A stretch of DNA of 64,000 nucleotides from an uncultured Cohaesibacter sp. (GCF_963677725.1 NZ_OY782507.1:124001-188000), one strand, 5' to 3'; shown: positions 9,381 to 19,216, counted from the stretch's first letter. Program-made: numbers and translations. The notes: generated by a model from the sequence alone, not told the origin.

Positions 9381-10424
9381 ATGGCAGCATCCGGAACAAG
9401 TGCCACCAAGAAGACGGTGGCCAAAGGGTCTCGTACCCAAGTTAATCGTACCATTGTTGAGTTTGATAAGGAACAGGAGCTTCACGCCTATCGTGAAATG
9501 CTGATGATCCGCCGTTTCGAGGAAAAGGCTGGTCAGATGTATGGCATGGGGCTGATTGGCGGCTTCTGTCACCTTTATATCGGTCAGGAAGCGGTCGTTG
9601 TGGGCATGCAGATGGCCACAAAGGATGGTGATCAGGTGGTCACATCCTATCGCGACCATGGACACATGCTGGCATGTGGTATGGAGCCTAAAGGCGTGAT
9701 GGCGGAGTTGACCGGACGCAAGGGCGGTTATTCCAAAGGCAAAGGCGGCTCGATGCACATGTTCAGCCGCGAGAAAAACTTCTTTGGCGGCCATGGCATT
9801 GTTGGCGCCCAAGTGTCCATCGGCACGGGGCTTGCCTTCAACAACTATTATCTTGGGAATGACAATGTTTCGCTGATTTATTTTGGCGACGGTGCGTCGA
9901 ACCAGGGTCAGGTTTATGAGAGCTTCAATATGGCCAAGCTCTGGAACCTGCCGGCGATTTATATTATCGAAAACAACAAATATGGCATGGGGACCTCGGT
10001 TGAGCGGTCTTCGTCCAACACCGATTTGTCCCAACGCGGTGCCTCATTTGGCATTCCCGGTGAGCAGGTTGATGGTATGGATGTGCGTGCCGTTCTTGCT
10101 GCGGCTGAACGGGCCGTCGAATGGGCGCGTGAAGGCAAGGGCCCTTATATCCTTGAGATGCTGACCTATCGCTATCGCGGTCACTCCATGTCGGATCCGG
10201 CGAAATATCGCTCCAAGGAAGAAGTGCAGAAGATGCGCAACGAGCATGATCCCATCGAACAGGTGCGTGCGCGCCTGATTGAGGCTGGCTTGGCGTCCGA
10301 AGACGAGCTGAAATCCATCGATAAGGATATTCGTGCGGTTGTTTCCGAAGCTGCCGAATTTGCCCAGAACGATCCGGAGCCGGATGTTTCCGAGCTGTGG
10401 ACCGATATTTACGTTGAAGGGTAA
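9381..10424 (+). CDS. pdhA: pyruvate dehydrogenase E1 component, alpha subunit
   Basis: Alpha subunit of the thiamine-diphosphate-dependent E1 that decarboxylates pyruvate and acetylates the lipoyl group of E2. The 347 residues match alphaproteobacterial and mitochondrial E1-alpha. The ThDP-binding motif starts GDGASNQGQ and ends ENN about 30 residues on, and the YRYRGHSMSDP loop, which carries the phosphorylation serines in mitochondria, is present. A basic N-terminal extension of about 30 residues precedes the domain. First gene of pdhABC; the leader carries the dyads at 9202-9249. It starts 12 bp upstream-spaced from pdhB. Confidence 0.96.
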   Translation: MAASGTSATKKTVAKGSRTQVNRTIVEFDKEQELHAYREMLMIRRFEEKAGQMYGMGLIGGFCHLYIGQEAVVVGMQMATKDGDQVVTSYRDHGHMLACGMEPKGVMAELTGRKGGYSKGKGGSMHMFSREKNFFGGHGIVGAQVSIGTGLAFNNYYLGNDNVSLIYFGDGASNQGQVYESFNMAKLWNLPAIYIIENNKYGMGTSVERSSSNTDLSQRGASFGIPGEQVDGMDVRAVLAAAERAVEWAREGKGPYILEMLTYRYRGHSMSDPAKYRSKEEVQKMRNEHDPIEQVRARLIEAGLASEDELKSIDKDIRAVVSEAAEFAQNDPEPDVSELWTDIYVEG

Positions 10425-10436
10425 GAGGTAGAGACT

Positions 10437-11852
10437 ATGCCAATCCAAGTTTTGATGCCTGCTCTGTCTCCGACCATGGAAGAGGGCAATCTGGCCAAGT
10501 GGCTCAAAAAAGAAGGCGATGAGGTTGCCATTGGTGACGTGATTGCCGAAATCGAAACCGACAAGGCGACTATGGAAGTCGAAGCGGTTGAAGAAGGTAA
10601 GCTCGGCAAGATCGTTGTGGCCGAAGGCACCCAAGGGGTAAAGGTCAACAGCCTGATCGCCTTGATCCTTGAAGAAGGTGAAGACGAGTCTGCGCTGGAG
10701 AATGCTTCCGATGACGCATCCGCATCATCCGATAGCGACAGTGGCTCTGAGGAGTCTTCTGAGAGCGCGGGCACCGATGCGCCCAAAACCATTCCAGCTG
10801 CGTCTGCTCCGCAGGCACCTCTCGTCAAGCCTGACGAAGAAGAGGCACCGGAAATTCCCGAAGGCACGCCGATGAAAACCCAGACCGTGCGCGAAGCACT
10901 GCGGGACGGCATGGCCGAGGAAATGCGCAAGGATGATCGCGTCTTTGTCATGGGTGAGGAAGTGGCACAATATCAGGGTGCCTACAAAATCACGCAAGGC
11001 ATGCTGGACGAATTTGGTCCCAAGCGCGTTATTGATACGCCAATCACCGAGCATGGCTTTACCGGTCTTGCTGCAGGGGCTGCGATGGCTGGCCTGCGTC
11101 CGATCGTCGAGTTCATGACCTTCAACTTCGCCCTTCAGGCGATGGACCATATCATTAACTCTTCTGCCAAGACGCTCTATATGTCTGGTGGTCAGATTAC
11201 CAATCCGATCGTCTTCCGTGGCGCCAACGGTGCTGCGGCGCGCGTGGCAGCCCAGCATAGTCAGGATTTCGCGGCATGGTATTCGTCAGTGCCCGGTCTG
11301 GTGGTTGTGCAGCCTTATACTGCCGCTGACTATAAAGGTCTGATCAAGTCTGCCATTCAGTCCGACAGTCCGGTCGTTTTCCTTGAAAACGAGATTCTTT
11401 ATGGTCACAGCTTTGATGTGCCGGATCTGGAAGATTATTCTGTGCCGCTCGGCAAGGCCAGGATTGCCCGCCGTGGCGATGATGTCACCATCATTTCTTT
11501 CGGCATCGGCATGACCTATGCGCTGGGTGCGGCTGAAGAGTTGGCCAAAGAAGGCGTTGAAGCTGAAGTGATTGATTTGCGGACCGTTCGTCCGCTCGAT
11601 ATGGACACTGTGCTGAAATCCGTCATCAAGACGGGTCGGTGTGTGACCGTTGAGGAAGCTTGGCCGCAATGCTCGATTTCCTCAGAACTTGGGTTCCGGA
11701 TCATGGAACAAGCCTTCGATTATCTGGATGCGCCGGTTGCGCGTGTCACCGGTAAAGATGTGCCAATGCCATATGCCGCCAATCTTGAAAAACTGGCTTT
11801 GCCAAGCATTGCCGAAGTGATTGAGGCTGTTAAAGCCGTAACTTACGCTTAA
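10437..11852 (+). CDS. pdhB: pyruvate dehydrogenase E1 component, beta subunit with N-terminal lipoyl domain
   Basis: 471 residues in three parts: an N-terminal lipoyl domain (about 1-78) with lipoyl-acceptor Lys43 in [10 protein letters not shown], an acidic Ser/Glu-rich linker (about 80-145), and the E1-beta transketolase-like domain from about 148. A lipoyl domain fused to E1-beta is characteristic of Rhizobiales-type pdhB. The domain is nearly identical to that at the start of pdhC (same Lys position), which suggests duplication. It lies 12 bp after pdhA and 11 bp before pdhC, clearly one operon. Confidence 0.96.
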   Translation: MPIQVLMPALSPTMEEGNLAKWLKKEGDEVAIGDVIAEIETDKATMEVEAVEEGKLGKIVVAEGTQGVKVNSLIALILEEGEDESALENASDDASASSDSDSGSEESSESAGTDAPKTIPAASAPQAPLVKPDEEEAPEIPEGTPMKTQTVREALRDGMAEEMRKDDRVFVMGEEVAQYQGAYKITQGMLDEFGPKRVIDTPITEHGFTGLAAGAAMAGLRPIVEFMTFNFALQAMDHIINSSAKTLYMSGGQITNPIVFRGANGAAARVAAQHSQDFAAWYSSVPGLVVVQPYTAADYKGLIKSAIQSDSPVVFLENEILYGHSFDVPDLEDYSVPLGKARIARRGDDVTIISFGIGMTYALGAAEELAKEGVEAEVIDLRTVRPLDMDTVLKSVIKTGRCVTVEEAWPQCSISSELGFRIMEQAFDYLDAPVARVTGKDVPMPYAANLEKLALPSIAEVIEAVKAVTYA

Positions 11853-11863
11853 GGGAGAGTGAT

Positions 11864-13234
11864 ATGCCTGTAACGATTACGATGCCGGCCCTTTCCCCGA
11901 CCATGGAAAGCGGCAATTTGGCCAAATGGCTGGTCAAAGAAGGTGACGAGGTTTCTTCTGGTGATGTGATTGCCGAGATTGAAACCGACAAGGCCACCAT
12001 GGAAGTGGAAGCCGTGGATGAAGGCGTGGTTGGCAAAATCCTTGTGGATGCTGGCACCGCTGATGTCGCCGTCAATGCTCCAATTGCCATCTTGCTTGAA
12101 GAAGGCGAAGACGCCTCAGCCATGGATGATATGGCCGAGGCACCAGCACCGGCTCCTGCTCCGGCTAAAGACGAAGCAGAATCTGAGGTAGATGCCGATG
12201 CAGCTTCTGGCGACGCTGCGCCTGCTGCTGAAGCCTCTGCGGGTCCTGTTGCAACTGGGTCCGATGGCAATCGCATCTTCTCGTCTCCGCTGGCGCGTCG
12301 TCTGGCCAAGATCAATGATCTGGATCTTGCCAAGATTGAAGGAACCGGTCCCCGTTGCCGCATCGTCAAACGCGACATTGATGCAGCCCTTGAAGCTGGT
12401 ACGGCTGGTGCGTCCGCATCCGCTCCGGCAGCTGAGGCTAAGTCTGATAAAGCCGCAGCCGCTCCGGCTCCAGCCAAGGCTGCGCCAAGTGGTCCGAGCG
12501 ACGACGCTATCAAGGCGCTCTATGAAGAGGGCACCTATGAGGAAGTGCCGCATAGTGGTATGCGCAAGGTCGTGGCAAGCCGCCTGACCGAAGCCAAGCA
12601 GACCGTTCCGCATTTCTATCTTGAAATGGATGTGGAACTGGACGCTCTTCTTGCTCTGCGTGGCCAGATCAATGGTGAAGCGCCGCTTGATGCGGATGGC
12701 AAGCCGATGTTCAAGCTGTCGGTCAATGATTTCATCATCAAGGGGATGGCTCTGGCTTTGCAGAAAGTGCCAATGGCCAATGCCACCTGGACCGAAACGT
12801 CGCGTTTGCTGCACAAGCATTCTGACGTTGGTGTTGCGGTTGCCATTGAAGATGGTCTCTTCACGCCGGTCATTCGTAAGGCGGAACAGAAGGCTTTGTC
12901 TGTCATTTCCAATGAAATGAAGGACATGGCGGCACGGGCTCGCAACAAGAAACTTATGCCGGAAGAATATCAAGGCGGCACCACTGCTGTGTCCAACCTT
13001 GGCATGTTCGGCGTCAAGAATTTCTCTGCGGTGATCAACCCGCCACATGGCACGATCATTGCCATTGGTGCTGGTGAAAAGCGTCCGGTGATCAAGGATG
13101 GTGCGGTGGCTGTTGCCAACGTGATGTCCGTGACCCTGTCTTGCGATCATCGGGTTGTTGATGGTGCCCTTGGTGCACAGCTTCTTGCTGCGTTCAAGGC
13201 CTATATGGAAAAACCAATGAGCATGCTGGTATAA
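11864..13234 (+). CDS. pdhC: dihydrolipoamide acetyltransferase, PDH E2
   Basis: The core of the pyruvate dehydrogenase complex, transferring acetyl from lipoamide to CoA. The 456 residues contain one lipoyl domain (Lys43), a Pro/Ala-rich flexible linker, the peripheral-subunit-binding domain (FSSPLARRLAKI to RIVKRDIDAAL, roughly 132-170), a second Ala/Pro linker, and the catalytic acyltransferase domain ending with the active-site DHRVVDGALGAQ motif. It is the last gene of pdhABC. A strong hairpin follows 16 bp after the stop. Confidence 0.96.
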   Translation: MPVTITMPALSPTMESGNLAKWLVKEGDEVSSGDVIAEIETDKATMEVEAVDEGVVGKILVDAGTADVAVNAPIAILLEEGEDASAMDDMAEAPAPAPAPAKDEAESEVDADAASGDAAPAAEASAGPVATGSDGNRIFSSPLARRLAKINDLDLAKIEGTGPRCRIVKRDIDAALEAGTAGASASAPAAEAKSDKAAAAPAPAKAAPSGPSDDAIKALYEEGTYEEVPHSGMRKVVASRLTEAKQTVPHFYLEMDVELDALLALRGQINGEAPLDADGKPMFKLSVNDFIIKGMALALQKVPMANATWTETSRLLHKHSDVGVAVAIEDGLFTPVIRKAEQKALSVISNEMKDMAARARNKKLMPEEYQGGTTAVSNLGMFGVKNFSAVINPPHGTIIAIGAGEKRPVIKDGAVAVANVMSVTLSCDHRVVDGALGAQLLAAFKAYMEKPMSMLV

Positions 13235-13250
13235 GGCTGAAAAGTGATCA

Positions 13251-13284
13251 ATGTTGGCTCAATGCTTGATTGTTGAGCCAACAT
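13251..13284 (+). terminator. 12-bp hairpin after pdhC
   Basis: ATGTTGGCTCAA (13251-13262) pairs perfectly with TTGAGCCAACAT (13273-13284) around a 10-nt loop. No T-run follows, so it is not a classical intrinsic terminator. It could be a 3'-end stabilising hairpin or an operator for the downstream gene. Confidence 0.5.
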
Positions 13285-13384
13285 AAATTGGTGATGCTGC
13301 TTGTCGCTCAGTCATTCAGGAGCTTTGCTCCAGTGCAGTTGAAACAAACAGAATTATCGGTCACAGTTTGCAAGGGCTACAGGG

Positions 13385-14374
13385 ATGAAAAGCGCCATTT
13401 TTGGAAGTTGCCTAATGGCATTGATGTGTGCCGTATCTGTTGGTCCTGCGCAGGCTAAATTCACCAAACTATCCGATACGCGTGATTATGGCGCGATCAT
13501 GGGCCGCGTCTTAGACAAATATCTTCAGGGAACAACCCACGTCTTTCAGCCGAAAGCTGGTGGCGTTTGGATCTATCATTTTTTTGGCAACCATCATGTT
13601 GCGATGGCGAAAGCCGGAGAAAAATCAGTTCAAACGGGCACTTGGTCGGTGCGGGGCGCAGCGTCTCCTCAGATTTGCATAAGTTCGAAATCCAAAGGAC
13701 GGTCTAATTGTCACAAATTGTCCAGCGCGTTTATCCGTAGTGAAATTGGTGCCTGTCCTGTCAATCGGTTTGAGTTGCCGAAAGCGTCATCGAAATCCCC
13801 TGTTTGGGTTCAGCGCAAGACGAGCGCTGGATATTATTCGCAACGATGCCATGGTTTGCGTAGTCCTGAACATATCCATGCAATGCTTACGCGCAAGGTT
13901 GCGCCAAGCAGCCGGACTGGAACGAAGCGACAGAGATCTGTATCTTCGATCGCAAAGGATATCCGACAATTATATGCGGGTGTAACAGTCGTTGCCATTA
14001 GTGGCGGGCATGGTGTCCAGATTGAATATCATTCTCCCAATGGTCGAGCCAATCTGTCTTATCCGACCAATCAGAGAATGTTGCCAGGAAGATGGTCTGT
14101 GAACGGCCGATCAAGCGTTTGCTACAATTACGGACCAAACACCTACAATCCTGTAACCAGAAATACGTCTGGTACGGAGTGCACGCCCATCAAATTTCTG
14201 TTGCGGTACGGGCATATTTTCTGTCGTGGTGACGTGTTTGGCCTCAACGGGCGTGTCGACAATCCGTTTGGCCCGGGTAAAAAAAGAGCCAGAAGCCAAG
14301 CCGCAAAAAAATGCCTGCTCTTGAGCCGATCAACCAAGGATCCTGCATATGAGCGTTTGCTGTCGGTATTCTAG
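13385..14374 (+). CDS. exported protein with internal duplication (possibly DUF995-like)
   Basis: 329 residues with a signal peptide (cleavage likely after GPAQA near residue 24). Two units of about 150 residues look homologous: each has a GVxIxYH-like strand, a GxWSVxG motif (TGTWSVRG at 84-91, PGRWSVNG at 234-241), then paired Cys residues and a C-x-(P/T)-x-x-F segment (ACPVNRF, ECTPIKF). The pattern recalls DUF995-type rhizobial exported proteins, but I am not certain of the family. The C-terminus is basic. It interrupts the pdhABC-lpd series. Likely periplasmic with disulphides; function unknown. Confidence 0.65.
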   Translation: MKSAIFGSCLMALMCAVSVGPAQAKFTKLSDTRDYGAIMGRVLDKYLQGTTHVFQPKAGGVWIYHFFGNHHVAMAKAGEKSVQTGTWSVRGAASPQICISSKSKGRSNCHKLSSAFIRSEIGACPVNRFELPKASSKSPVWVQRKTSAGYYSQRCHGLRSPEHIHAMLTRKVAPSSRTGTKRQRSVSSIAKDIRQLYAGVTVVAISGGHGVQIEYHSPNGRANLSYPTNQRMLPGRWSVNGRSSVCYNYGPNTYNPVTRNTSGTECTPIKFLLRYGHIFCRGDVFGLNGRVDNPFGPGKKRARSQAAKKCLLLSRSTKDPAYERLLSVF

Positions 14375-14381
14375 AAAGCGG

Positions 14382-15593
14382 TTATCGACGGCCTCCAGCA
14401 AGTTGCTCAGACTGAGGAAGTTTTCTCAGTTTTAGCATCGAGATAATTCCGAAGATCGGGCCCGCCACAAGGGGCGTGAAGGCCCAATGCCAACCAACCA
14501 AGGCGATCCAATGGGGCATGAGTTGAACAGAGACAAGCGCAAGGGAAAAGCCGATGGCCGTCTGCATGGTCAGCATCGTGCCGCGATTTTCCGGCTTGGA
14601 CAATTCTCCCACGGCAGTGGAGAATTGCGCGCTGTCTGGCGAGACCGTTGCGCCCCACAGGATGGCAATCAGAACAACCAGAACGACCGGGCCGCCAAAC
14701 AGCGAACCTATGATGAGGCTGCAGAAGCCGCTCGCGGCGAGGACCACGCTGGTCATCAAGGTGCGGCCGACCTTATCGGCAATGCGTCCGCCCCAGATGG
14801 AGCCCGGTGCGCCCGCAGCCAGCGTGAAGAAGGCAACGAGCGAGGCCCATTTGCCGGGATTGTCAACGCCGCTCACCTCAAAGCTGGCACCCAGATAAAG
14901 CACAATCCAGGTCCACATGGCATAGACCTCCCACATATGGCCAAAATAGCCAAAGTTGGCGAGCCGAATGGGTTTGTTGGTCAAGGCCTCAAGGGCAAGG
15001 CCGAGCTTGAATTTCGGGCTTCTGGCAAAGTTGGGTCCGATGGCGACCAGCATGACAGACAGGCCGCCCACAGCCGAAATGATGCTGGTGGCAAGCAGCA
15101 CGGCGCGCCAATCGACATCACCCCAATAGGCGATGATGTGCGGGGATGCCGAGCCGATCATCAGCGAGCCGACCAGCATACCGACCAGCATGCCAGCATC
15201 GCCTCTGGCCCAGCTCATGGCGATTTTCATGCCCACCGGATAGACCCCCGCAATCACTGCGCCGGTCAGAAGACGCAGAATGATCGACAGGGTCGTGCCT
15301 GGTTCCACATGCATGAAGGCGAAATTGGCCAGCGCGCCAGCCACGGCGCAAATGGCATAGAGCAGGCGTGGATCAGTGCGGTCGGCAAGGCCGAGTGCTG
15401 CGCTGATCAGACAGCCAATGACAAAGCCTGCTTGCACGGACGAGGACAGCAGCGCGATATCGCCGCCGCTCAGAGCGAATTCCTTGGCAAGACTTGGCGC
15501 CACCGCAGAGGCGGAAAACCACAGGGACAATACGGCGACCTGACTAAGACACAACAATGCCAGCGAGCGGGATTTGATGGACAGCAATGTCAT
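14382..15593 (-). CDS. MFS transporter
   Basis: 403 residues with about 12 hydrophobic segments and the major-facilitator layout of two six-helix halves. The loop after helix 2 has GLADRTDPR and the second half has a GRIADKVGR motif between helices 8 and 9 (the MFS signature G-x-x-x-D-x-x-G-R-x). Substrate unknown. It lies on the strand opposite to the pdh/lpd genes, ends 7 bp from the exported protein (convergent) and is divergent from lpd. Together with the exported protein it separates lpd from pdhABC and looks like an insertion. Confidence 0.85.
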   Translation of the reverse strand: MTLLSIKSRSLALLCLSQVAVLSLWFSASAVAPSLAKEFALSGGDIALLSSSVQAGFVIGCLISAALGLADRTDPRLLYAICAVAGALANFAFMHVEPGTTLSIILRLLTGAVIAGVYPVGMKIAMSWARGDAGMLVGMLVGSLMIGSASPHIIAYWGDVDWRAVLLATSIISAVGGLSVMLVAIGPNFARSPKFKLGLALEALTNKPIRLANFGYFGHMWEVYAMWTWIVLYLGASFEVSGVDNPGKWASLVAFFTLAAGAPGSIWGGRIADKVGRTLMTSVVLAASGFCSLIIGSLFGGPVVLVVLIAILWGATVSPDSAQFSTAVGELSKPENRGTMLTMQTAIGFSLALVSVQLMPHWIALVGWHWAFTPLVAGPIFGIISMLKLRKLPQSEQLAGGRR

Positions 15594-15820
15594 GAATGGT
15601 CCTGTCTTGATGGGGCGGGAAGCGGCAGGCTAGCAGCTGCGTGAGCGGCTGTAATTTGGTCATCCGTTTAACAAGGTAGGATTTGGCGCGGGCAGGGCGA
15701 CTTGTCGGCATGACTGAAACAGAATGACTGCATGGTTTGGCGACTGCCGGGCATGCGAACAAGATGCAAGAGGGGCGGATCGGATCCGCTGCGAAGACTT
15801 ACAATAGAGGAACCTCAGGA

Positions 15821-17215
15821 ATGGCACAAAATGAATTTGACGTGATTGTCGTCGGCTCTGGCCCGGGGGGCTATGTGACCGCGATCCGCGCTTCCCAGCT
15901 TGGCATGAAAACTGCCATCGTGGAGAAGAAAGATCTGGGCGGAATCTGCCTGAACTGGGGCTGTATCCCGACCAAGGCTCTGCTGCGCTCAGCCGAGATC
16001 TATCACTATATGCAGAATGCCAAGGATTATGGCCTGTCGGCAGATGGCGTTAGCTTTGATTTGCAGAAAGTGGTCGAGCGCTCCCGCGGCGTGTCCAAGC
16101 AGCTGAATAGTGGCGTTGGCTTCCTGATGAAGAAGAACAAGATCACGGTCATCAAGGGCACGGCTGTGCTGGAAGGCAAGGGCGCAATCAAGGTGACCGG
16201 TGATGATGCTGGCACCTACAAGGCGCCTCATATCATTTTGTCCACCGGTGCCCGCCCACGCGTCCTGCCCGGTCTTGAGCCGGACAAGAAGCTGATCTGG
16301 ACCTACTTTGATGCCTTGAAACCGGACATCATGCCCAAGTCGCTGCTGGTTGTTGGCTCTGGTGCCATCGGCATTGAATTTGCCAGCTTCTATCGCACCA
16401 TGGGCGCGGACGTGACCGTTGTTGAAATGTTGCCGAAGATCCTGCCGGTGGAAGATGATGAAATCTCCGCCATGGCCCGCAAGGCGCTTGAAAAGCAGGG
16501 CATCAAGATCTTGACCGAAGCCAAGGTGGCCAGTGTCACCAAGGGGGGCGACAATGTTGTTGCCAAGGTTGAGAAGAAGGGTGGCAAGACTGAAACCATC
16601 AAGGCGGATCGCCTGATCTCTGCTGTCGGGGTTGTTGGCAATATCGAGAATCTCGGTCTTGAGAAACTGGGCATCAAGACTGATCGCGGTTGCATCGTGA
16701 TTGACGATTATGGCCGTACCAATGTCGATGGCATCTATGCGATTGGCGATGTGGCCGGGCCTCCGATGCTGGCTCACAAGGCCGAGCATGAAGGCGTGGT
16801 CTGTGTAGAGGCAATTGCTGGCAAGAAGCCGCATCCGATGGACAAGAGCAAGATTCCGGGCTGTACTTATTGCCAACCACAGGTCTCATCCGTTGGTCTC
16901 ACCGAGCAGGCTTGCAAGGAAAAAGGTCTTGATGTTCGTGTGGGTCGCTTCCCGTTCATCGCCAACGGCAAGGCGATTGCACTTGGTGAGCCGGAAGGCA
17001 TGATCAAGACGATCTTTGACAAGAAAACCGGCCAGCTGCTGGGCGCGCACATGATTGGCGCGGAGGTAACCGAGCTTATTCAGGGTTTCTGTGTCGCAAT
17101 GGGTCTTGAGACTACCGAAGAAGAGCTGATGCACACCATCTTCCCGCATCCGACCCTGTCGGAAATGATGCCGGAATCGGTGCGTGAAGCCTATGACATG
17201 ATGATCCAGGCCTAG
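15821..17215 (+). CDS. lpd: dihydrolipoyl dehydrogenase (E3)
   Basis: FAD enzyme that reoxidises dihydrolipoamide with NAD+ for pyruvate dehydrogenase and related complexes. At 464 residues it has the FAD-binding VVGSGPGGY, the redox disulphide Cys43-Cys48 in GGICLNWGCIPTK, the NAD-binding VVGSGAIGIEF, AIGDVAGPPMLAHKAEHEG, and the C-terminal His-Glu HPTLSE. The ATG at 15821 gives the family N-terminus; AGAGG lies about ten bases upstream. Its location next to pdhABC and lipA indicates that it is the PDH E3, separated from its partners by two genes. Confidence 0.95.
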   Translation: MAQNEFDVIVVGSGPGGYVTAIRASQLGMKTAIVEKKDLGGICLNWGCIPTKALLRSAEIYHYMQNAKDYGLSADGVSFDLQKVVERSRGVSKQLNSGVGFLMKKNKITVIKGTAVLEGKGAIKVTGDDAGTYKAPHIILSTGARPRVLPGLEPDKKLIWTYFDALKPDIMPKSLLVVGSGAIGIEFASFYRTMGADVTVVEMLPKILPVEDDEISAMARKALEKQGIKILTEAKVASVTKGGDNVVAKVEKKGGKTETIKADRLISAVGVVGNIENLGLEKLGIKTDRGCIVIDDYGRTNVDGIYAIGDVAGPPMLAHKAEHEGVVCVEAIAGKKPHPMDKSKIPGCTYCQPQVSSVGLTEQACKEKGLDVRVGRFPFIANGKAIALGEPEGMIKTIFDKKTGQLLGAHMIGAEVTELIQGFCVAMGLETTEEELMHTIFPHPTLSEMMPESVREAYDMMIQA

Positions 17216-17259
17216 CGGTCTGGATGGTTCACGGGTGACCCCTTGTGTTTCAAAACAAA

Positions 17260-17297
17260 GTTGAGGTTGGAAGACTGACCTCAACACTGCGCTTTTT
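17260..17297 (+). terminator. possible terminator after lpd
   Basis: GTTGAGGT (17260-17267) pairs with ACCTCAAC (17278-17285), loop 10 nt; a T5 run follows after seven bases. The distance to the T-run weakens the call. Confidence 0.4.
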
Positions 17298-17442
17298 CTT
17301 GAAGATGCTCGTTAAGATGCTATCTATGGGTGGGGTGCAGAAAGTTCGGGCTCTGTTTGAGGCCAGTCAGAGGTTTGACTGGCAAGAGGATGCATGACGC
17401 GGGCAAACGCCGCAGCATGCAATGAGTGAGAGAGGCAAAGAT

Positions 17443-17685
17443 ATGGGGTTTATCGGATGGATCATTGTCGGCATCGTGGCCGGCTTTATTGCTGAGAAAG
17501 TCACGAAGTCCGATCACGGTCTTCTGACCAATCTGATTGTTGGTCTTATTGGGGCATTTGTTGGTGGTTTCGTTGCAAGCCGTTTCAACATCACATTCGT
17601 GCAGAATGCCCTGCTGGATACAACGATCATCGCGACGCTCGGGGCGATCCTGGTGTTGTTTATCTATCAGAAAATTCGAAGCTAA
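17443..17685 (+). CDS. GlsB/YeaQ/YmgE family membrane protein
   Basis: 80 residues with three hydrophobic helices and the glycine-rich pattern of the transglycosylase-associated (GlsB/YeaQ) family: GFIGWIIVGIVAGFIAEK, then LTNLIVGLIGAFVGGFVA and a final helix ending YQKIRS. Members are small inner-membrane proteins linked to stress responses; the mechanism is unknown. GAGAGG is seven bases before the ATG at 17443, which is preferred to the in-frame ATG at 17422. It sits between lpd and lipA, an order common in Rhizobiales. Confidence 0.85.
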   Translation: MGFIGWIIVGIVAGFIAEKVTKSDHGLLTNLIVGLIGAFVGGFVASRFNITFVQNALLDTTIIATLGAILVLFIYQKIRS

Positions 17686-17760
17686 TCGGCTAGACCGTTT
17701 GAAGGCGGTCACATATAGCAGGTCAGTTTTTTGAAATAGCGGGATGGCGAGGAAGAGTGA

Positions 17761-18744
17761 ATGGTCACCATCATTGATACGGTTTCCGAAAATGCAGGCG
17801 TACAGGCTTCAGCGGCTCCGCGTCCACGCCATCCCGAAAAGGCCCATCGGCCTGACAATCCGGTCCAGCGCAAGCCAAGCTGGATCCGGGTGAAAGCGCC
17901 AGGTTCTCCGACCTACAAGGAGACCCGCAACATCGTGAAGGAAAACAATCTCGTCACGGTCTGTGAAGAGGCTGGGTGCCCGAATATGGGCGAATGCTGG
18001 TCGCACAAACATGCGAGCTTCATGATCATGGGTGAAATCTGCACCCGTGCCTGTGCTTTCTGCAATGTGTCTACCGGCATGCCCAATGCGCTGGATCCCC
18101 AAGAACCGGAAAATACCGGTCGCGCTGTGGCGCAAATGGGTCTGAAGCATGTGGTGATCACGTCGGTTGACCGGGATGATCTTGATGATGGTGGCGCGCA
18201 GCATTTCGCCGATGTCATTCATGCCATTCGTGCCGCCTCGCCAGAGACCACCATCGAGGTTCTGACGCCTGACTTCCTGCGCAAGGAAGGGGCTCTTGAA
18301 ACGGTGGTTGCGGCCAAGCCGGACGTCTTCAACCACAATCTGGAAACCGTGCCGTCCAACTATCTCAAGGTCCGGCCGGGTGCCCGTTATTTCCACTCGA
18401 TCCGTCTGTTGCAGCAGGTCAAGGAAATCGATCCGACCATGTTCACCAAGTCCGGCATTATGGTGGGCCTTGGGGAAGAGCGCAATGAAGTGTTGCAGCT
18501 GATGGATGATCTGCGAGTTGCTGACGTTGACTTCCTGACGATTGGCCAATATCTCCAGCCAACCAAGAAGCACCATCCGGTGATGTCTTTTGTCACGCCG
18601 GAGGAATTCAAGGGCTATGAAACCATCGCCTATACCAAGGGCTTCATGCTGGTCTCTGCCAATCCGTTGACCCGCTCGTCGCATCATGCGGGGGATGATT
18701 TTGCCAAGCTGAAGGCTGCGCGGCTCGCCAAGCTCGGACGCTGA
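17761..18744 (+). CDS. lipA: lipoyl synthase (LipA)
   Basis: Radical-SAM enzyme that inserts two sulfurs into protein-bound octanoyl groups to make lipoyl cofactor for PDH and related complexes. The 327 residues carry the auxiliary-cluster [13 protein letters not shown] motif, the radical-SAM [10 protein letters not shown] motif, [11 protein letters not shown] and the C-terminal [10 protein letters not shown] serine motif. Both Fe-S clusters therefore appear intact. It lies next to lpd and the lipoylated pdhB/pdhC subunits, matching its substrates, and is followed 19 bp later by the COQ10-like gene, so it is probably co-transcribed with it. Confidence 0.96.
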   Translation: MVTIIDTVSENAGVQASAAPRPRHPEKAHRPDNPVQRKPSWIRVKAPGSPTYKETRNIVKENNLVTVCEEAGCPNMGECWSHKHASFMIMGEICTRACAFCNVSTGMPNALDPQEPENTGRAVAQMGLKHVVITSVDRDDLDDGGAQHFADVIHAIRAASPETTIEVLTPDFLRKEGALETVVAAKPDVFNHNLETVPSNYLKVRPGARYFHSIRLLQQVKEIDPTMFTKSGIMVGLGEERNEVLQLMDDLRVADVDFLTIGQYLQPTKKHHPVMSFVTPEEFKGYETIAYTKGFMLVSANPLTRSSHHAGDDFAKLKAARLAKLGR

Positions 18745-18763
18745 GTGAGGATCCTGCCCACTT

Positions 18764-19216
18764 ATGCCGAAATTTGAGACCCGCCAGACGGTTCAGCATT
18801 CCGCCCAGCAGATGTTTGATCTGGTGGCTGATATCCGCCGTTATCCCGAATTTGTGCCGCTCTGCAAGGCTTTGCATGTGCGAGGCGAAAAGTCGAGTGC
18901 TGAGGGTGCCGTCATGGTCGCTGACATGACGGTCGCCTATAAGATGATTCGTGAGAGCTTCACCTCAAAGGTGACCCTGTTGCCCAAGCAGCACCAGATT
19001 CTGGTGGAGTATCTCGACGGGCCCTTCAAGCATTTGGAAAATCGCTGGACCTTTGAGCCGGTCGAAGGGCGGAGCGATCAGTCGGTTATTGTCTTCTATA
19101 TTGATTATGAATTTCGCAGCCGGATGCTGTCCGGACTGATGGGGGCAATGTTCGACAAGGCCTTCCACAAATTCTCAACTGCCTTTGAGCAACGGGCAGA
19201 TTTGATCTACGGCTAG
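18764..19216 (+). CDS. COQ10/RatA-like START-domain ubiquinone-binding protein
   Basis: 150 residues of the SRPBCC/START fold (polyketide cyclase family) with the typical opening KFETRQTVQHSAQQMFDLVADIRRYPEFVPLCKA. In mitochondria Coq10 binds ubiquinone and aids its delivery to the respiratory chain; the E. coli RatA relation gives an alternative name. The alphaproteobacterial gene downstream of lipA is the COQ10 type. It is likely the last gene of the lipA transcript; a 480-bp gap follows. Confidence 0.85.
   Translation: MPKFETRQTVQHSAQQMFDLVADIRRYPEFVPLCKALHVRGEKSSAEGAVMVADMTVAYKMIRESFTSKVTLLPKQHQILVEYLDGPFKHLENRWTFEPVEGRSDQSVIVFYIDYEFRSRMLSGLMGAMFDKAFHKFSTAFEQRADLIYG

Noticed and set aside
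14487-15644. A 385-codon open frame antisense to the MFS gene
   Set aside because: The translated sequence is rich in Gly, His, Gln and Asp without motif; the MFS reading has clear transmembrane helices.
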